Made by a program: the position numbers and the translations under genes
Shown: piece after piece, positions 1 to 8,832 of the stretch
How positions within the stretch are numbered: position 1 is the first letter of the stretch
Layout of the letters: each line of letters starts with the position of its first letter
Notes under the pieces: model-generated
Databases searched by the model: none
What the model was told of the DNA's origin: nothing
What the model saw: only the letters and a program-made list of their open reading frames with translations
Assembly (NCBI RefSeq): GCF_025751435.1
Contig: NZ_JAOWKY010000006.1
Location: forward strand, 181,259-245,258
Reading direction: 5' to 3'
From: Albidovulum marisflavi
Lineage (GTDB): Bacteria > Pseudomonadota > Alphaproteobacteria > Rhodobacterales > Rhodobacteraceae
Length of the DNA stretch: 64,000 bases

Positions 1-129
1 CAGCGCGACCGCGCGGCGGTGTGCGGAACTAATGCCCTGCGTCAGCGCGATGAACAGGGGGGCAAGCGCAATCGGGTCAACGATCACGAACAGCGTGACG
101 AAGGCAGTCAGGTAGAGCTGTGGGTCCAA
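1..129 (-). CDS. MarC-family integral membrane protein (N-terminal part, cut by window edge)
   Basis: Only the first 43 codons are inside the window. The translation is hydrophobic and contains the family-typical stretch FVTLFVIVDPIALAPLFIAL followed by a basic segment, as in the first transmembrane helix and loop of MarC/UPF0056 proteins, which are about 200-residue inner-membrane proteins of uncertain transport function. The start is a TTG preceded by an AGAGG ribosome binding site about 8 nt upstream. It lies 3 nt after the stop of the ABC-F gene, so the two are probably co-transcribed. The family call rests on one helix, so a related six-helix family cannot be excluded. Confidence 0.65.
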   Translation of the reverse strand, partial: MDPQLYLTAFVTLFVIVDPIALAPLFIALTQGISSAHRRAVAL

Positions 130-132
130 GGG

Positions 133-1977
133 TCAAACCTCTGCAGCTTCAAGCTTTTCGGCCGCCTTCATCCAAAGGGCCTCTGCCCGGTCAAGTGCCT
201 GCATCACCTCGGCATACTTCTTCTGCCAGACGGCGGCTTCGTCAGGGCGGGCGTAGAGCTCCGGATCGGCCAGCTTCACTGACAACTTGTCGCGCATATC
301 GTTCAGCTTGGCTAGCCTTTCGTCGCATTTGCGCACTTCGGCCTTCAGCGCCAGCATCGCCTCGCGCGAGGGACGGGCGGGCTTTTCCTTGGGTTTGGTC
401 ACCGGCTTATCGGATTCGTCCCCTGCCAGCAGTTCCCGGCGGTATGCGTCCAGATCCTGCGAATAGGGCGCGACCGCCCCGCCTTTGACCAGCCACAGAC
501 GGTCCGCGACAAGGCCAAGCAGGTGCATGTCGTGCGACACCAGGATGACCGCGCCGGAATACTCGGTCAAGGCTTCGACCAGCGCCTCGCGGCTTTCGAT
601 GTCAAGGTGGTTGGTCGGTTCGTCAAGGATCAGCAGATGCGGCGCATCCAGCGTCGCCAAAGCCAGCGACAGCCGCGCCTTCTGCCCGCCCGACAGCCGC
701 CCGACCGCGGTTTCCGCCTGATCCGCCCCAAGGCCGAAGCCTGCGAGCCGCGCGCGCAGCTTGGCCTGGTGTTCCATCGGCCGCAGCCGCTGGATGTGTT
801 GCAAGGGCGTTTCGTCCAGGTGCAGTTCATCCACCTGATGCTGCGCGAAATAGCCGATCCTGAGCTTGGAGGACCGCGTGATCTTGCCCTCACAGACTTC
901 AAGTTTCGCGGCTAAAAGTTTGGAAAGCGTCGATTTGCCCTCGCCGTTACGACCCAGAAGTGCGATCCGGTCGTCCTGGTCGATGCGAAGCTCCAACCGC
1001 TTGAGCACCGGCGCGCCGCCATAGCCCACCGCCGCGCCGTCTAGGGTGATGATGGGTGGCGAAAGCTGTTCGGGCGCGGGGAAGGTGAAGACGACCTTCT
1101 TCGCCTCTTCGGGCGCAAGGATCGGCGTCATTTTTTCAAGCATCTTGACCCGGCTTTGCGCCTGTACGGCCTTGGATGCCTTGGCCTTGAACCGGTCGAC
1201 GAAGCTTTGCAGATGGGCGCGCCGGGCCTCTTGCTTCTTGGCCTCGGCGGCCTGAACCGCGCGCTGTTCGGCGCGCGAGCGGGCGAAAGTGTCGTAGCCC
1301 CCTGACCAAAGCGTCAGCCTGCGGTTTTCCAGGTGCAGGATCGAGTTCACGGCGCGGTTCAGAAGCCCGCGGTCGTGGCTGATGACGATGACCGTGTGCG
1401 GGTATTTCGCCAGGTAGCTTTCCAGCCACAGCGCCCCTTCAAGGTCCAGGTAGTTGGTCGGTTCGTCCAGCAGCAGCAGGTCGGGCTGGGCGAACAGGAC
1501 GCCCGCCAGCGCCACGCGCATCCGCCATCCGCCCGAAAAGTCCGAACACGGGCGGCGCTGGTTCTCGGCGTCGAAGCCCAACCCCTTGAGGATCGCCGAG
1601 GCGCGGCCCTCTGCCGACCAGGCGTCGATATCGGCCAGGCGCGCCTGGATATCCGCGATGCGGTGGGGGTCTTCCGCGGTCTCCGCCTCGGCCATCAGGC
1701 TTGCGCGTTCGGTGTCCGCGGCCAGCACCGTGTCGATGAGTGAGGCCGAGGACGACGGCACCTCTTGCGCCACGCCGCCCACGCGAGAGCGGGAGGGCAG
1801 GGTGATCTCGCCCCCTTCAAGGGCAAGTTCGCCCCGGATCAGGCGAAAGAGCGTGGTCTTGCCCGTGCCGTTCTGCCCCACGAGTCCGACCTTGTGGCCG
1901 GTTGGAATCGTTGCCGAAGCGCCGTCGAACAACGGGCGCCCCTCGACCGAATAGGTGATGTCGGAAATCCTCAGCAT
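133..1977 (-). CDS. ABC-F family ATP-binding protein (YheS/Uup-like)
   Basis: This 614-residue soluble protein has two ABC ATPase domains and no membrane segments, the ABC-F layout. Domain 1 has Walker A GQNGTGKTT (about residue 34), signature FSGGWRMRVAL and Walker B LLLLDEPTN. A basic, helical linker rich in Ala, Lys and Arg follows (about 230-290), as in the P-site tRNA-interaction motif. Domain 2 has Walker A GRNGEGKST, signature LSGGQKARLSL and LLILDEPTNHLD. The C-terminus is charged and probably coiled coil. ABC-F proteins act on ribosomes (EttA, Uup, YheS) and some confer antibiotic resistance. The length and C-terminal coil resemble the housekeeping YheS group, so I infer a translation role. 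The start ATG sits at the head of a 184-base divergent region shared with ndk. Confidence 0.92.
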   Translation of the reverse strand: MLRISDITYSVEGRPLFDGASATIPTGHKVGLVGQNGTGKTTLFRLIRGELALEGGEITLPSRSRVGGVAQEVPSSSASLIDTVLAADTERASLMAEAETAEDPHRIADIQARLADIDAWSAEGRASAILKGLGFDAENQRRPCSDFSGGWRMRVALAGVLFAQPDLLLLDEPTNYLDLEGALWLESYLAKYPHTVIVISHDRGLLNRAVNSILHLENRRLTLWSGGYDTFARSRAEQRAVQAAEAKKQEARRAHLQSFVDRFKAKASKAVQAQSRVKMLEKMTPILAPEEAKKVVFTFPAPEQLSPPIITLDGAAVGYGGAPVLKRLELRIDQDDRIALLGRNGEGKSTLSKLLAAKLEVCEGKITRSSKLRIGYFAQHQVDELHLDETPLQHIQRLRPMEHQAKLRARLAGFGLGADQAETAVGRLSGGQKARLSLALATLDAPHLLILDEPTNHLDIESREALVEALTEYSGAVILVSHDMHLLGLVADRLWLVKGGAVAPYSQDLDAYRRELLAGDESDKPVTKPKEKPARPSREAMLALKAEVRKCDERLAKLNDMRDKLSVKLADPELYARPDEAAVWQKKYAEVMQALDRAEALWMKAAEKLEAAEV

Positions 1978-2161
1978 GCGCGGGCCTTAGCAGAGGCCGC
2001 GGACGACGAAAAGCGCCCGCCTTCCGTTCGCGCGCCAATTCCGTCCGCTAGTCGTCCGAAGTCACCTGTTTGCACGACCTTTTCAAACACGCGCGCGCGT
2101 GTTAGCAGGCGCGCGATCCAAATCCGGCGCGTGATGCGCGCCCCCAATCATAGGTTCCGAC

Positions 2162-2584
2162 ATGGCTGTGCAACGCACCTTCTCGATCATCAAGCCCGAC
2201 GCGACCCGCCGCAACCTGACCGGCGCGATCAACGCCAAGCTGGAAGCCGCTGGCCTGCGCATCATTGCCCAGAAGCGCATCCACCTGACCAAGGCGCAGG
2301 CCGGCGTGTTCTATGCGGTCCACAGCGAGCGTCCCTTCTATGACGAACTGTGCGAATTCATGTCGTCCGAGCCGATCGTCGTCCAGGTTCTGGAAGGCGA
2401 AGATGCGATCGCGAAGAACCGCGAAGTGATGGGCGCGACCAACCCCGCTCAGGCCGCCGAAGGCACCATCCGCAAGGAATTCGCGCTTTCGATCGGTGAG
2501 AACTCGATCCACGGTTCCGACGGCGAAGACACCGCGGCCGTGGAAATCGCCTACTTCTTCTCGGGCCTCGAACTGGTCGGCTAA
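2162..2584 (+). CDS. ndk: Nucleoside diphosphate kinase
   Basis: This 140-residue cytoplasmic enzyme moves the gamma phosphate from ATP to other NDPs through a phosphohistidine. The N-terminus ([15 protein letters not shown], here [14 protein letters not shown]) and the active-site segment NSIHGSD are diagnostic. The catalytic histidine falls at residue 117, as in E. coli Ndk, and the length matches bacterial tetrameric/hexameric Ndk. The gene is monocistronic: it follows a divergent promoter region and is closed by a strong hairpin terminator. Codon use fits the neighbours. Confidence 0.98.
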   Translation: MAVQRTFSIIKPDATRRNLTGAINAKLEAAGLRIIAQKRIHLTKAQAGVFYAVHSERPFYDELCEFMSSEPIVVQVLEGEDAIAKNREVMGATNPAQAAEGTIRKEFALSIGENSIHGSDGEDTAAVEIAYFFSGLELVG

Positions 2585-2607
2585 GCCGAAACGGTTCAAG
2601 ATCACGA

Positions 2608-2645
2608 AGGCCCGCGCGGGGAAACCGGCGCGGGCCTTTGCTTTT
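2608..2645 (+). terminator. Rho-independent terminator of ndk
   Basis: A perfect 10-bp stem (AGGCCCGCGC / GCGCGGGCCT) with a 10-base loop lies 23 bases after the ndk stop and runs into TTTGCTTTT. It is well formed in the + direction. Confidence 0.85.
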
Positions 2646-2690
2646 CGGGATCGCGCCGTCGGGCAGAAAGCCCCGCGATATGGCGCAGCC

Positions 2691-3035
2691 TTACCGCTTT
2701 GGCCTGAGGCCCAATTCGTCAAACACCGATTCCAGCTTGCCATCGCCTTGGATTGGCGTTGCCTGCGCGGAAACCCGCGCCTTGATCGCATCGAACCGCG
2801 CGCGCAGTCTTGCCTTTTCTTCGCCCCGGCAATCGTTCCAGGGCCTGCCCTGCAATCCCATCAGCATGGCGTAGTAGCCTATGAAGTGGGGCGGGTTGCC
2901 TGCCAGCAGGAAGCGTTCATACGCCGCGTCCGGCCCCATCGCCTCGATCTCTTCGGCCGAGTGGATGCCGGCGCGGGCAAAGGCTGCCTCGGATGCGGGG
3001 CCTAGATTGGGGATGCTGGAAACGGGGCGGGGCAT
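2691..3035 (-). CDS. TfoX/Sxy C-terminal-domain protein
   Basis: This 114-residue protein matches the TfoX C-terminal domain: it opens with VSSIPNLGPASEAAFARAGIHS, the helix-hairpin-helix-like start of that domain, followed by SAEEIEAMG and an AYERFLLAG helix. The N-terminal TfoX domain is absent, as in many stand-alone alphaproteobacterial versions. In gammaproteobacteria, TfoX/Sxy promotes competence gene expression together with CRP. No such role is shown for single-domain versions, so only the domain is assigned. The ATG has an AAAGGCC Shine-Dalgarno-like sequence immediately upstream. The gene is convergent with ndk. Confidence 0.85.
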   Translation of the reverse strand: MPRPVSSIPNLGPASEAAFARAGIHSAEEIEAMGPDAAYERFLLAGNPPHFIGYYAMLMGLQGRPWNDCRGEEKARLRARFDAIKARVSAQATPIQGDGKLESVFDELGLRPKR

Positions 3036-3114
3036 GGCCTTTGGTCGGGTAGGGGGCGCTTGAGCCCCCAGACTAGCCGCGATGGGGCCAAGGACAATGC
3101 CTTGTTTGGTGGCC

Positions 3115-3291
3115 TCAGATCGAGGCCCAGTCGGTGATGGTCTGCTCGCCCATCCGCGGGCTCTGCTGCGCCTCGCCCGGCTGGGTCGTGCGGCGCTGGC
3201 TTTCCTGCGCCATCTGGCGTTTCTTGTCCGCGGCCTCGCCTTGCTGAGAGCCCTCGACCTCGCCCGAGGTCATTTGCGGGGTATTGTCCAT
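3115..3291 (-). CDS. Small hydrophilic protein of unknown function
   Basis: This 58-residue product is rich in Gln, Glu, Lys, Arg and Ser and ends in TITDWASI. It has no hydrophobic segment, no cysteines and no recognisable domain, and it is probably disordered apart from the central charged stretch DKKRQMAQESQRR. I chose the ATG giving MDNTPQM because the codons before it are poor in usage and sit over a more A/T-rich, promoter-like stretch. The frame stays open further upstream to an ATG at 3447. The ribosome binding site is weak (AAGGA at long spacing). No partner is evident; the neighbours (TfoX-C and DUF4202 genes) lie on the same strand but are spaced from it. Confidence 0.45.
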   Translation of the reverse strand: MDNTPQMTSGEVEGSQQGEAADKKRQMAQESQRRTTQPGEAQQSPRMGEQTITDWASI

Positions 3292-3509
3292 AATGGCTGT
3301 TCCATCCTTGGTCTTGCCTGTGACGCCCCGATCCTGGGATCCGGGCGCGGCGCAGATAGGGCCGAAAAGCGGCATCGTCAAGAGAGTTTGCGGCATCTCC
3401 GCGAACGCGCAAAACGAAGGGCTGCAAAAGGCATGGATCCGCCGCAATTGTGCGACTTATCCACAACAACGCCTGCGCTTCGGTCGTATTGGTGGCAATT
3501 TGGGAACGG

Positions 3510-4073
3510 TTACTGGCTTCGGAAGGCCGCGGCGAAGGGTTCCGGAAGCGAGAACTCCTTCAAAGCCCGAGCCCTGGCGCCCTCCGACATCTTGCGCGCG
3601 GTCTTTTCGACTATCCTGAGCAGGTCTTCGGGGTCGCGGCCCTCGGCAAAGGGGAAGAAATACCAGCGAAGGAAGACGAAGCAGATCACATCCTCAAGCG
3701 CCTGCACCTCTTCGTCGCGCTTGATCCCTTCCTTTCGCAGGAGTGTCCCCACGCGCTCGGCGTCAGTCTCATCGTATCCGGCCGCGCGCATGATGTCGCC
3801 GACGCGGCGGGCATGGAAGGCCGCCAGATCGCGGCGCCAGGCCAGGTAGCCCGCCCGACCTTCGGGATAGGAGGCGCGTGGCGATGTCCAGCGCTCGATG
3901 TGCTGCCCGCGCGCGGCGATCCTCAGGATGTCAGAGGCGTCCGGGAATAGCCTTGCCAGTTCCGCGCTCATCCGTTCGCCGTAAAGCAGGGCCGCAGGAC
4001 GGCCCTCGCTCCGGTCGGGGTCGTTCGCGTTGGCTTCATCGATCTGGGCATGGACAGCTTCTAGGCGGGACAT
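3510..4073 (-). CDS. DUF4202 domain protein
   Basis: This 187-residue cytoplasmic protein has the conserved DUF4202 blocks: an N-terminal IDEANANDP segment, LLYGERMSAELARLFPDAS, AARGQHIERW, YPEGRAGYLAWRRDL near the middle, and a histidine/aspartate-rich helical C-terminal half ending near VFLRWYFFPF. The HIERW and DVICFVFL segments, and the mostly helical composition, recall HD-type or all-helical metal-binding folds, but the function of the family is not established. I placed the start at the ATG giving MSRLEAVH because an AGGA Shine-Dalgarno lies 5-6 bases before it. An upstream in-frame ATG has none. The gene stands alone. Confidence 0.85.
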   Translation of the reverse strand: MSRLEAVHAQIDEANANDPDRSEGRPAALLYGERMSAELARLFPDASDILRIAARGQHIERWTSPRASYPEGRAGYLAWRRDLAAFHARRVGDIMRAAGYDETDAERVGTLLRKEGIKRDEEVQALEDVICFVFLRWYFFPFAEGRDPEDLLRIVEKTARKMSEGARARALKEFSLPEPFAAAFRSQ

Positions 4074-4240
4074 GGCGTTCCTATGGATTTTCCGCGACCC
4101 TTGCACCCGCGCGGAACAGGGTCAAGTGGGGCCGCCGTGTTGCCTTGCCGACTCGCTCACCGGGATTTGTTCGGCATCCGATTGACGAAACCCCGGTGCA
4201 AGCACATCCTGCTTGGTAGAGGCAGCATAACGAGCAGAAA

Positions 4241-4498
4241 ATGCCCTTGCACAAAACCTACCATAACTCCTCCGGGGGATTTGATTTCCTTGGTCTCAGG
4301 CAGATCCGGGGTGGCGATGTGGAGATCATCTACGACGACGGGGTGGCGCGCCGCATGGTATGGCGCGTTCGTTCGGCGGTCGGTGATGGCGTGATCGGTG
4401 ACGCCCTGCGCCACGCGGTCAATCAAAGCCGCGTCGTGCCCGCGCTCTACGCCGAGCTCAAGAAGCGCTCAATCGCGATAGAGGCCGTGATCGGTTGA
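4241..4498 (+). CDS. Hypothetical protein, 85 aa
   Basis: This is an unrecognised 85-residue protein. It has a mixed beta/alpha look (LGLRQIRGGDVEIIYDDGV, then VWRVRSAVGDGVIGDALRHAV and a C-terminal LYAELKKRSIAIEAVIG helix) with no signal peptide, membrane segment or cysteines. Third-position G/C use is typical of this genome, which supports it being real. The ribosome binding site is poor (GAGCAGAAA before the ATG), so the start is uncertain. It converges with the DUF1127 gene across a hairpin. No function is proposed. Confidence 0.55.
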   Translation: MPLHKTYHNSSGGFDFLGLRQIRGGDVEIIYDDGVARRMVWRVRSAVGDGVIGDALRHAVNQSRVVPALYAELKKRSIAIEAVIG

Positions 4499-4522
4499 AA
4501 AAGGCCGGGCGATCGCCCGGCC
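4498..4522 (-). terminator. Terminator of the DUF1127 gene
   Basis: A 20-base perfect palindrome, GGCCGGGCGATCGCCCGGCC, is followed on the minus strand by TTTTTC, a classic intrinsic terminator 39 bases beyond the DUF1127 stop. On the plus strand it is preceded by five A residues and has no T run, so it works mainly in the minus direction. Confidence 0.85.
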
Positions 4523-4560
4523 AGTTGGAAGAAGCTCCACAGGGGATGGTTGTGGAGACT

Positions 4561-4776
4561 TCAGCCCTGCCAGAAACGGCGGGAGCATTCCGCCTGCGCG
4601 GTCATCTGGTCAATTCCGATGTCGCGCAGCAGGTGATCGTCAAGCCGGGCAAGATCTCGGCGTGCCTTTGCGCGCTGGCTTGCGGTCACGACAAATTTCA
4701 CGATCCTGGTCACGGCGCGCGCAACAAGGCCGATTGCGCGGGGCAAAGCGTGTGCTGTCTTGGCGAGTTGTGTCAT
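4561..4776 (-). CDS. DUF1127 small protein
   Basis: This 71-residue basic protein has the DUF1127 (YjiS-like) core RRDLARLDDHLLRDIGID near residues 40-58. The preceding amphipathic segment (AIGLVARAVTRIVKFVVTASQRAK) is typical of the longer members of the family. Small DUF1127 proteins in alphaproteobacteria can be stress-induced and RNA-associated. I started it at the ATG giving MTQLAKTA because an AAGGTGA site sits 5 bases upstream; the longer reading frame has no such site. It is transcribed divergently from a MocR-type regulator across 108 bases that contain a perfect TTGTAT-N2-ATACAA repeat, so that regulator probably controls it. Confidence 0.9.
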   Translation of the reverse strand: MTQLAKTAHALPRAIGLVARAVTRIVKFVVTASQRAKARRDLARLDDHLLRDIGIDQMTAQAECSRRFWQG

Positions 4777-4786
4777 CGGATCACCT

Positions 4787-4800
4787 TTGTATTGATACAA
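4787..4800. promoter_or_regulatory. Candidate MocR operator, inverted repeat TTGTAT-TG-ATACAA
   Basis: A perfect 6-bp inverted repeat with a 2-base spacer lies in the DUF1127/MocR divergent region, 10 bases upstream of the DUF1127 start codon. A second GGATACAA half-site lies at 4867-4874, just before the MocR gene and about seven helical turns away. Binding by the adjacent regulator is inferred from position and symmetry. Confidence 0.5.
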
Positions 4801-4884
4801 TGCAGGATTACTGCTGGACATATGGCTACAATGTGGGCACAATATCGTCCATAGAAACATTGTCATGGATACAAAGAGGGGCGC

Positions 4885-6288
4885 ATGGCCGAGGTTTGGC
4901 GACCGGAACTGGCACAATTCGCGGGTCCGAAATATCTGGCGCTAAGTCATGCACTGCGGGCGGCGGTTCGTTCCGGCGAACTTCCCGAAGGGGCCAAGCT
5001 GCCGCCGGTCCGCGAATTGGCCTGGCAGCTTGGCATCACGCCCGGCACGGTGGCGCGTGCCTACCAGATCGGGACACAGGATGGCCTGCTTGAGGCCGTG
5101 GTGGGGCGCGGAACGTTCGTCGCCGCCCGCAACCCGCGCCTGGGACCGACGCAGCCGCTTTTCTCTGACGCACCGGCCCTGCCCGACAGGGCCGATGGGC
5201 CGGTCGACCTGCGTGCGCCGCAGCTGCCGGACGCAGGCCATTCGCAGGCTTTCGCCCGCATCTTGTCCGAAATGGTGCGTGAGGGGTGCGACTGGCGCAG
5301 CTATCCGACCAACCGCCGCGATCTGCCTCTTCGGCGCGCCTTCGCGGATTGGCTGTCGGACCGATCGCTGGGAACGTTCGACGCCGATGACCTGGTGCTG
5401 ACCCATGGTGGGCAGAATGCGGTCGGGCTTGTCATGCAATGCTGCCTGCGCGGAGAGCGCCCGTCGGTCTTGTGCGAAGAGCTGGCCTTTCCCGGGTTCC
5501 GCCGCGCGGCACGCATGAATCGCGCCGACGTCGTCGCGGTGCCGCTGGATGCCGAAGGCATCGTGCCAGAGGCGTTCGATGCCGCTTGCCGCCGCACCGG
5601 GGCGCGGCTGCTGTGCGTGACGCCCGAAGCGCAGAACCCCACCGCCGGGCGGATGAGCCTGGAACGCCGCCGGCGCATCGCCGAAATTGCTGCGATCCAT
5701 GACGTTCAGATCATCGAGGACGACTGCTATTCGGTGGCCGAACCCTCGGCCCCAGCCATAAGGGCGCTGGCGCCCGACCGCACGTGGTATGTCACTTCGC
5801 TGTCCAAATCGGTGTCGGCGGGACTCAGGGTGGGGGCGATCGTCTGTCCGACCGGGCATGGCGAATCCGGCCGGATAGCCGCACAGCATTCCTACTTCGG
5901 TCTGGCGCTGCCGCTTGCGCAGATTGCGCTGAAGCTTTTTACGACCGGTGAGGCGGTACGGCTGCGCGATGCGGGGCAGGCGGTCTTTGCGCAACGGCTG
6001 GAGCTGCTGCTCAACATCCTGGGTCGGCACGAAATGCGCTGGCAGAAGGGGCTGAGCTTCGTCTGGTTGCCGCTGCCGCGCGGCTGGCGCGGCTCGACAT
6101 TCGCGCGGGAGGCAGAGGCGGCGGGCGTGCTGGTCAGGTCTGCCGACGAATACGCGCTTGTCGACGGTCACGCCCCGAATGCGGTTCGCATCGCGCTGGA
6201 TGCCGAGGCCGATGAGCCGCGCTTCACCTCGGCCATCGCGACGCTGGCGCGGCTTCTGGATAATCCGCCCGCCGCTATCCCGGTCTGA
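4885..6288 (+). CDS. MocR-type GntR regulator with aminotransferase domain
   Basis: This 467-residue regulator has an N-terminal GntR winged helix (about 1-80; GAKLPPVRELAWQLGITPGTVARAY is the typical recognition region) and a class I aminotransferase-like domain (about 110-460). The PLP lysine is the one in TSLSKSVSAGLRVG, and EDDCYS and TPEAQNPTAG match the cofactor pocket. MocR proteins sense PLP or amine ligands, and few keep aminotransferase activity. The divergent DUF1127 gene and the ATACAA repeats between them point to control of that gene and of itself. The ATG has GAGGGG about 5 bases upstream. Confidence 0.92.
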   Translation: MAEVWRPELAQFAGPKYLALSHALRAAVRSGELPEGAKLPPVRELAWQLGITPGTVARAYQIGTQDGLLEAVVGRGTFVAARNPRLGPTQPLFSDAPALPDRADGPVDLRAPQLPDAGHSQAFARILSEMVREGCDWRSYPTNRRDLPLRRAFADWLSDRSLGTFDADDLVLTHGGQNAVGLVMQCCLRGERPSVLCEELAFPGFRRAARMNRADVVAVPLDAEGIVPEAFDAACRRTGARLLCVTPEAQNPTAGRMSLERRRRIAEIAAIHDVQIIEDDCYSVAEPSAPAIRALAPDRTWYVTSLSKSVSAGLRVGAIVCPTGHGESGRIAAQHSYFGLALPLAQIALKLFTTGEAVRLRDAGQAVFAQRLELLLNILGRHEMRWQKGLSFVWLPLPRGWRGSTFAREAEAAGVLVRSADEYALVDGHAPNAVRIALDAEADEPRFTSAIATLARLLDNPPAAIPV

Positions 6289-6291
6289 CGC

Positions 6292-6909
6292 TCAGCTGTC
6301 GGGCGGCACAAGCCCAAGCCCGCGAAGGTAGATGCCCATCCCGGCCTCAAGCAGCTCTTCCGGCGGGAAAAGGGACCGTGCGCCGGGCGCGCCTCGGGCG
6401 AACAGTTCGACGACACCATGGCTCAGCGCCCAGATATGGGCGGCGAACATGGCAGCGGGCGGTCGGCGGTGTGCAGGAAGCTGCTTGGTCAATTCCTCGG
6501 CCGCGCGGGTCAGAACCGCACGCGAACGTTCGGCGGTGCGCGCCAGCGCAGGGTCCGCGTTCAGTGAAATGCCGCTTTCGAACATCGCCATGTAGTGGCC
6601 CGGAAACTTGCGCGCGAAGGCCAGGTAGGCGCGTCCCGTCGCCTCGAACGCGCGCAGGGCCGAGGGCTTGCCGTCATTGTAGGCATGTTCCATCAGATCG
6701 CCGAAGATCTCGAAGCCCTGGCGGGCACACTCGGCGATCAGGTCGTCGCGGCCCGCAAAGTGACGGTAAACGGCGGCGGGAGTGACGCCCGCCGACTTCG
6801 CGGCGTCGGACAGCGTGAACCCTTGGGGCCCTTGCTGTTCGATAAGCTTCAGCGCGGCCTCGATCAGCGCCTGTTTCAGATTGCCGTGGTGATAGCCCTG
6901 CTTAGCCAT
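6292..6909 (-). CDS. TetR/AcrR family transcriptional regulator
   Basis: This 205-residue protein has a TetR N-terminal DNA-binding domain ([20 protein letters not shown], then [21 protein letters not shown] as the helix-turn-helix) and a C-terminal ligand domain with [11 protein letters not shown], the WHG-type TetR C-terminal pattern. The GYHHGNL start is common in TetR regulators of this subgroup. Its first 8 bases overlap the end of ppk2 (ATGGCTAA), so the two are translationally coupled. The ligand is unknown. The gene converges with the MocR gene, 3 bases away. Confidence 0.93.
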   Translation of the reverse strand: MAKQGYHHGNLKQALIEAALKLIEQQGPQGFTLSDAAKSAGVTPAAVYRHFAGRDDLIAECARQGFEIFGDLMEHAYNDGKPSALRAFEATGRAYLAFARKFPGHYMAMFESGISLNADPALARTAERSRAVLTRAAEELTKQLPAHRRPPAAMFAAHIWALSHGVVELFARGAPGARSLFPPEELLEAGMGIYLRGLGLVPPDS

Positions 6910-7798
6910 TCAGAATTTCGGGCCCGCCGCAAATCTTGCTGTCCACCTTGCCGATCGCGTTTGTGTCCTTGCCCGCGTAATCGACGGCGTGAAGCGCCGA
7001 TTGGATCGCGGCGATGCGCGCGCGGGCCTTGTCATCCGCGCGGATGACCGTCCAGGGCGCAATCCTTGAATGCGACTTCTCAAGCGTTTCGCGGATCGCG
7101 GAGGTATATTCGTCCCACTTCTTAAGCCCTTCGACGTCGATCCAGCTGAGCTTCCACTGCTTAAGCGGATCGCTTTCACGCGCCAGGAAGCGCCGCAGCT
7201 GTTCTGCCCTGTCCACGTTCAGCCACAGTTTTACCAGCGTGATCCCTTCGTCGATGAGCATCTGCTCGAACCCGGGAAGCTGGCGGAAGAAAAGCTTGCG
7301 CTGGCCCGGGGTGCAGAAGCCGAAGACATGCTCCACCACGCCGCGGTTGTACCAGGATCGGTCGAACAACGCGATTTCGCCTGCAGCGGGCAGCCAGTCG
7401 ATGTAGCGCTGGAAAAACCACTGCGTCGCTTCCCGTTCGGTCGGTTTCGGCAAGGCGACGATGTAGGCGTTGCGTGGGTTCAGGTTTTCGCGCATCCGCT
7501 CGATCGCGCCGCCCTTTCCGGCCGCGTCGCGCCCCTCGAACAGAACGCACAGCCGCTTGCCGGTCGCGCGCAGGTCGAACAGCATCTTGACCAGCTCTAT
7601 TTGCAGCAGGTCCATCCGCGCGTCGTAATCCTTGCCCTTCATCACCCGGTCGTAGGGATAGCTTTCCGAAAGAATGTCCTTCTTGTCAGCGGTCTCGATC
7701 GCGCGGCGCACCTCGGCGGGGGCTTCGGTCTCAAGATACCGCGTGATGTCGCCGACGAAGGGAATGGCCTGGGGGGCGGCCTTTTCGGGTTTTGCCAT
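6902..7798 (-). CDS. ppk2: Polyphosphate kinase 2 (class I)
   Basis: This 298-residue single-domain PPK2 uses polyphosphate to phosphorylate NDPs (class I) in the cytoplasm. Diagnostic segments are the Walker A loop [13 protein letters not shown], the lid region with [15 protein letters not shown], and the Walker B motif [21 protein letters not shown] and the C-terminal [13 protein letters not shown] follow. The length fits single-domain enzymes. The ATG giving MAKPEK was chosen for its CGGAG ribosome binding site. The frame remains open upstream into the metA end, but that part has no supporting signals. It overlaps the TetR gene, which may be autoregulatory or act with polyphosphate metabolism. 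Confidence 0.94.
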   Translation of the reverse strand: MAKPEKAAPQAIPFVGDITRYLETEAPAEVRRAIETADKKDILSESYPYDRVMKGKDYDARMDLLQIELVKMLFDLRATGKRLCVLFEGRDAAGKGGAIERMRENLNPRNAYIVALPKPTEREATQWFFQRYIDWLPAAGEIALFDRSWYNRGVVEHVFGFCTPGQRKLFFRQLPGFEQMLIDEGITLVKLWLNVDRAEQLRRFLARESDPLKQWKLSWIDVEGLKKWDEYTSAIRETLEKSHSRIAPWTVIRADDKARARIAAIQSALHAVDYAGKDTNAIGKVDSKICGGPEILNG

Positions 7799-7857
7799 GC
7801 GCGATCTCCGTTCCAGTGCGGCCAGTATGGCGATTGCAGGTCCGGTTGCAATCACGC

Positions 7858-8796
7858 CTAGCCGCGCCAGTCGGTGCTTTCCTGGCCGATCCGGTCCATG
7901 TCGAAGGGCGTGGTCAGATAAATTTCGCTTACCCAGTTGCCGTAAAGCAGATGCGCATGGCCGCGCCACCGGTTCAGGGGGGGCAGGCTGGGGTCATCGT
8001 CGGGATAGTAGTTCAACGGCACGTTGATGGGCGTGCCGTTGGCGACGTCTCGATCATATTCCTGCTTGAGCGTGTCGCTGTCGTACTCGAAGTGGTTGAA
8101 GATGTAGAGCGCGCGGTGTGACGGATCCTCCACCAGGCAGGGGCCGACCTCATCGGACCCCAGAAGGGTCCGCAGCCCCGGCGCGGCGTTGATTTCATCC
8201 TGCCTCATCTCTGTCCAGCGGCTGACCGGGATGACGAAGTCATCGGAGAAGCCGCGCAGGTAGGGAGAGTTGGGCGCGAGGTTCTGCTGGCGGAAGCAGC
8301 CGAACGCCTTGTGGTTCAGCATGTGTTTGCCGACGCCGTGGAAATGGTGAATCATCGCCATGCCGCCCCAGCAGACGCCGAAGGTGGAATGGACGTTGGT
8401 CTGGGTCCAGTCGAAAATCTCCTCCATCTCGTCCCAGTAGGTCACCTCTTCGAACGGAAGGTGTTCGATGGGGGCGCCGGTGATGATCAGACCGTCAAAC
8501 TTTTCGTCCTTCACCTCCTGGAAGGGGCGGTAGAACTCCTCCATGTGTTCGGACGCGGTGTTGCGTGTCTGATGTTCCGACATGCGGATCAGCCGGAAGT
8601 CGATCTGAAGCGGCGTCGCGCCGATCAGTCGGGCAAACTGGTTTTCGGTCTGGATCTTCTTGGGCATCAGGTTCAGCAACCCGATGCGGATCGGTCGGAT
8701 GTCCTGATGCGCGGCACGGTCCGGCGTCATCACCATCACGCCTTCCTTCGACAGGACGTCAAAGGCGGGCAAGGTGCGGGGCAGGGTTATGGGCAT
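7858..8796 (-). CDS. metA: Homoserine O-acetyltransferase (MetA family)
   Basis: This 312-residue cytoplasmic enzyme acylates homoserine at the start of methionine synthesis. The catalytic triad falls at exactly the family numbering: Cys142 in FGVCWGGMA, and His235 and Glu237 in FNHFEYD. The acyl-donor position 111 is Glu (GAPIEHLPF). In characterised MetA proteins, Glu111 selects acetyl-CoA and Gly selects succinyl-CoA, so I call it an acetyltransferase although older annotation would say succinyltransferase. The ATG has a strong AAGGAG site. It follows the P-loop ATPase gene by only 36 bases, which leaves no room for a SAM-II riboswitch directly before it. Confidence 0.95.
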   Translation of the reverse strand: MPITLPRTLPAFDVLSKEGVMVMTPDRAAHQDIRPIRIGLLNLMPKKIQTENQFARLIGATPLQIDFRLIRMSEHQTRNTASEHMEEFYRPFQEVKDEKFDGLIITGAPIEHLPFEEVTYWDEMEEIFDWTQTNVHSTFGVCWGGMAMIHHFHGVGKHMLNHKAFGCFRQQNLAPNSPYLRGFSDDFVIPVSRWTEMRQDEINAAPGLRTLLGSDEVGPCLVEDPSHRALYIFNHFEYDSDTLKQEYDRDVANGTPINVPLNYYPDDDPSLPPLNRWRGHAHLLYGNWVSEIYLTTPFDMDRIGQESTDWRG

Positions 8797-8832
8797 CGGG
8801 TTTCTCCTTCGGGACCGCCGTAGATAGGCCGA

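Noticed and set aside
3457..3465. Replication origin based on a DnaA box
   Set aside because: A single box without clustered partners, AT-rich unwinding region or dnaA/parAB neighbours.
8797..8832. SAM-II riboswitch before metA
   Set aside because: Only 36 bases separate metA from the upstream gene, and no SAM-II-like pseudoknot is visible there.
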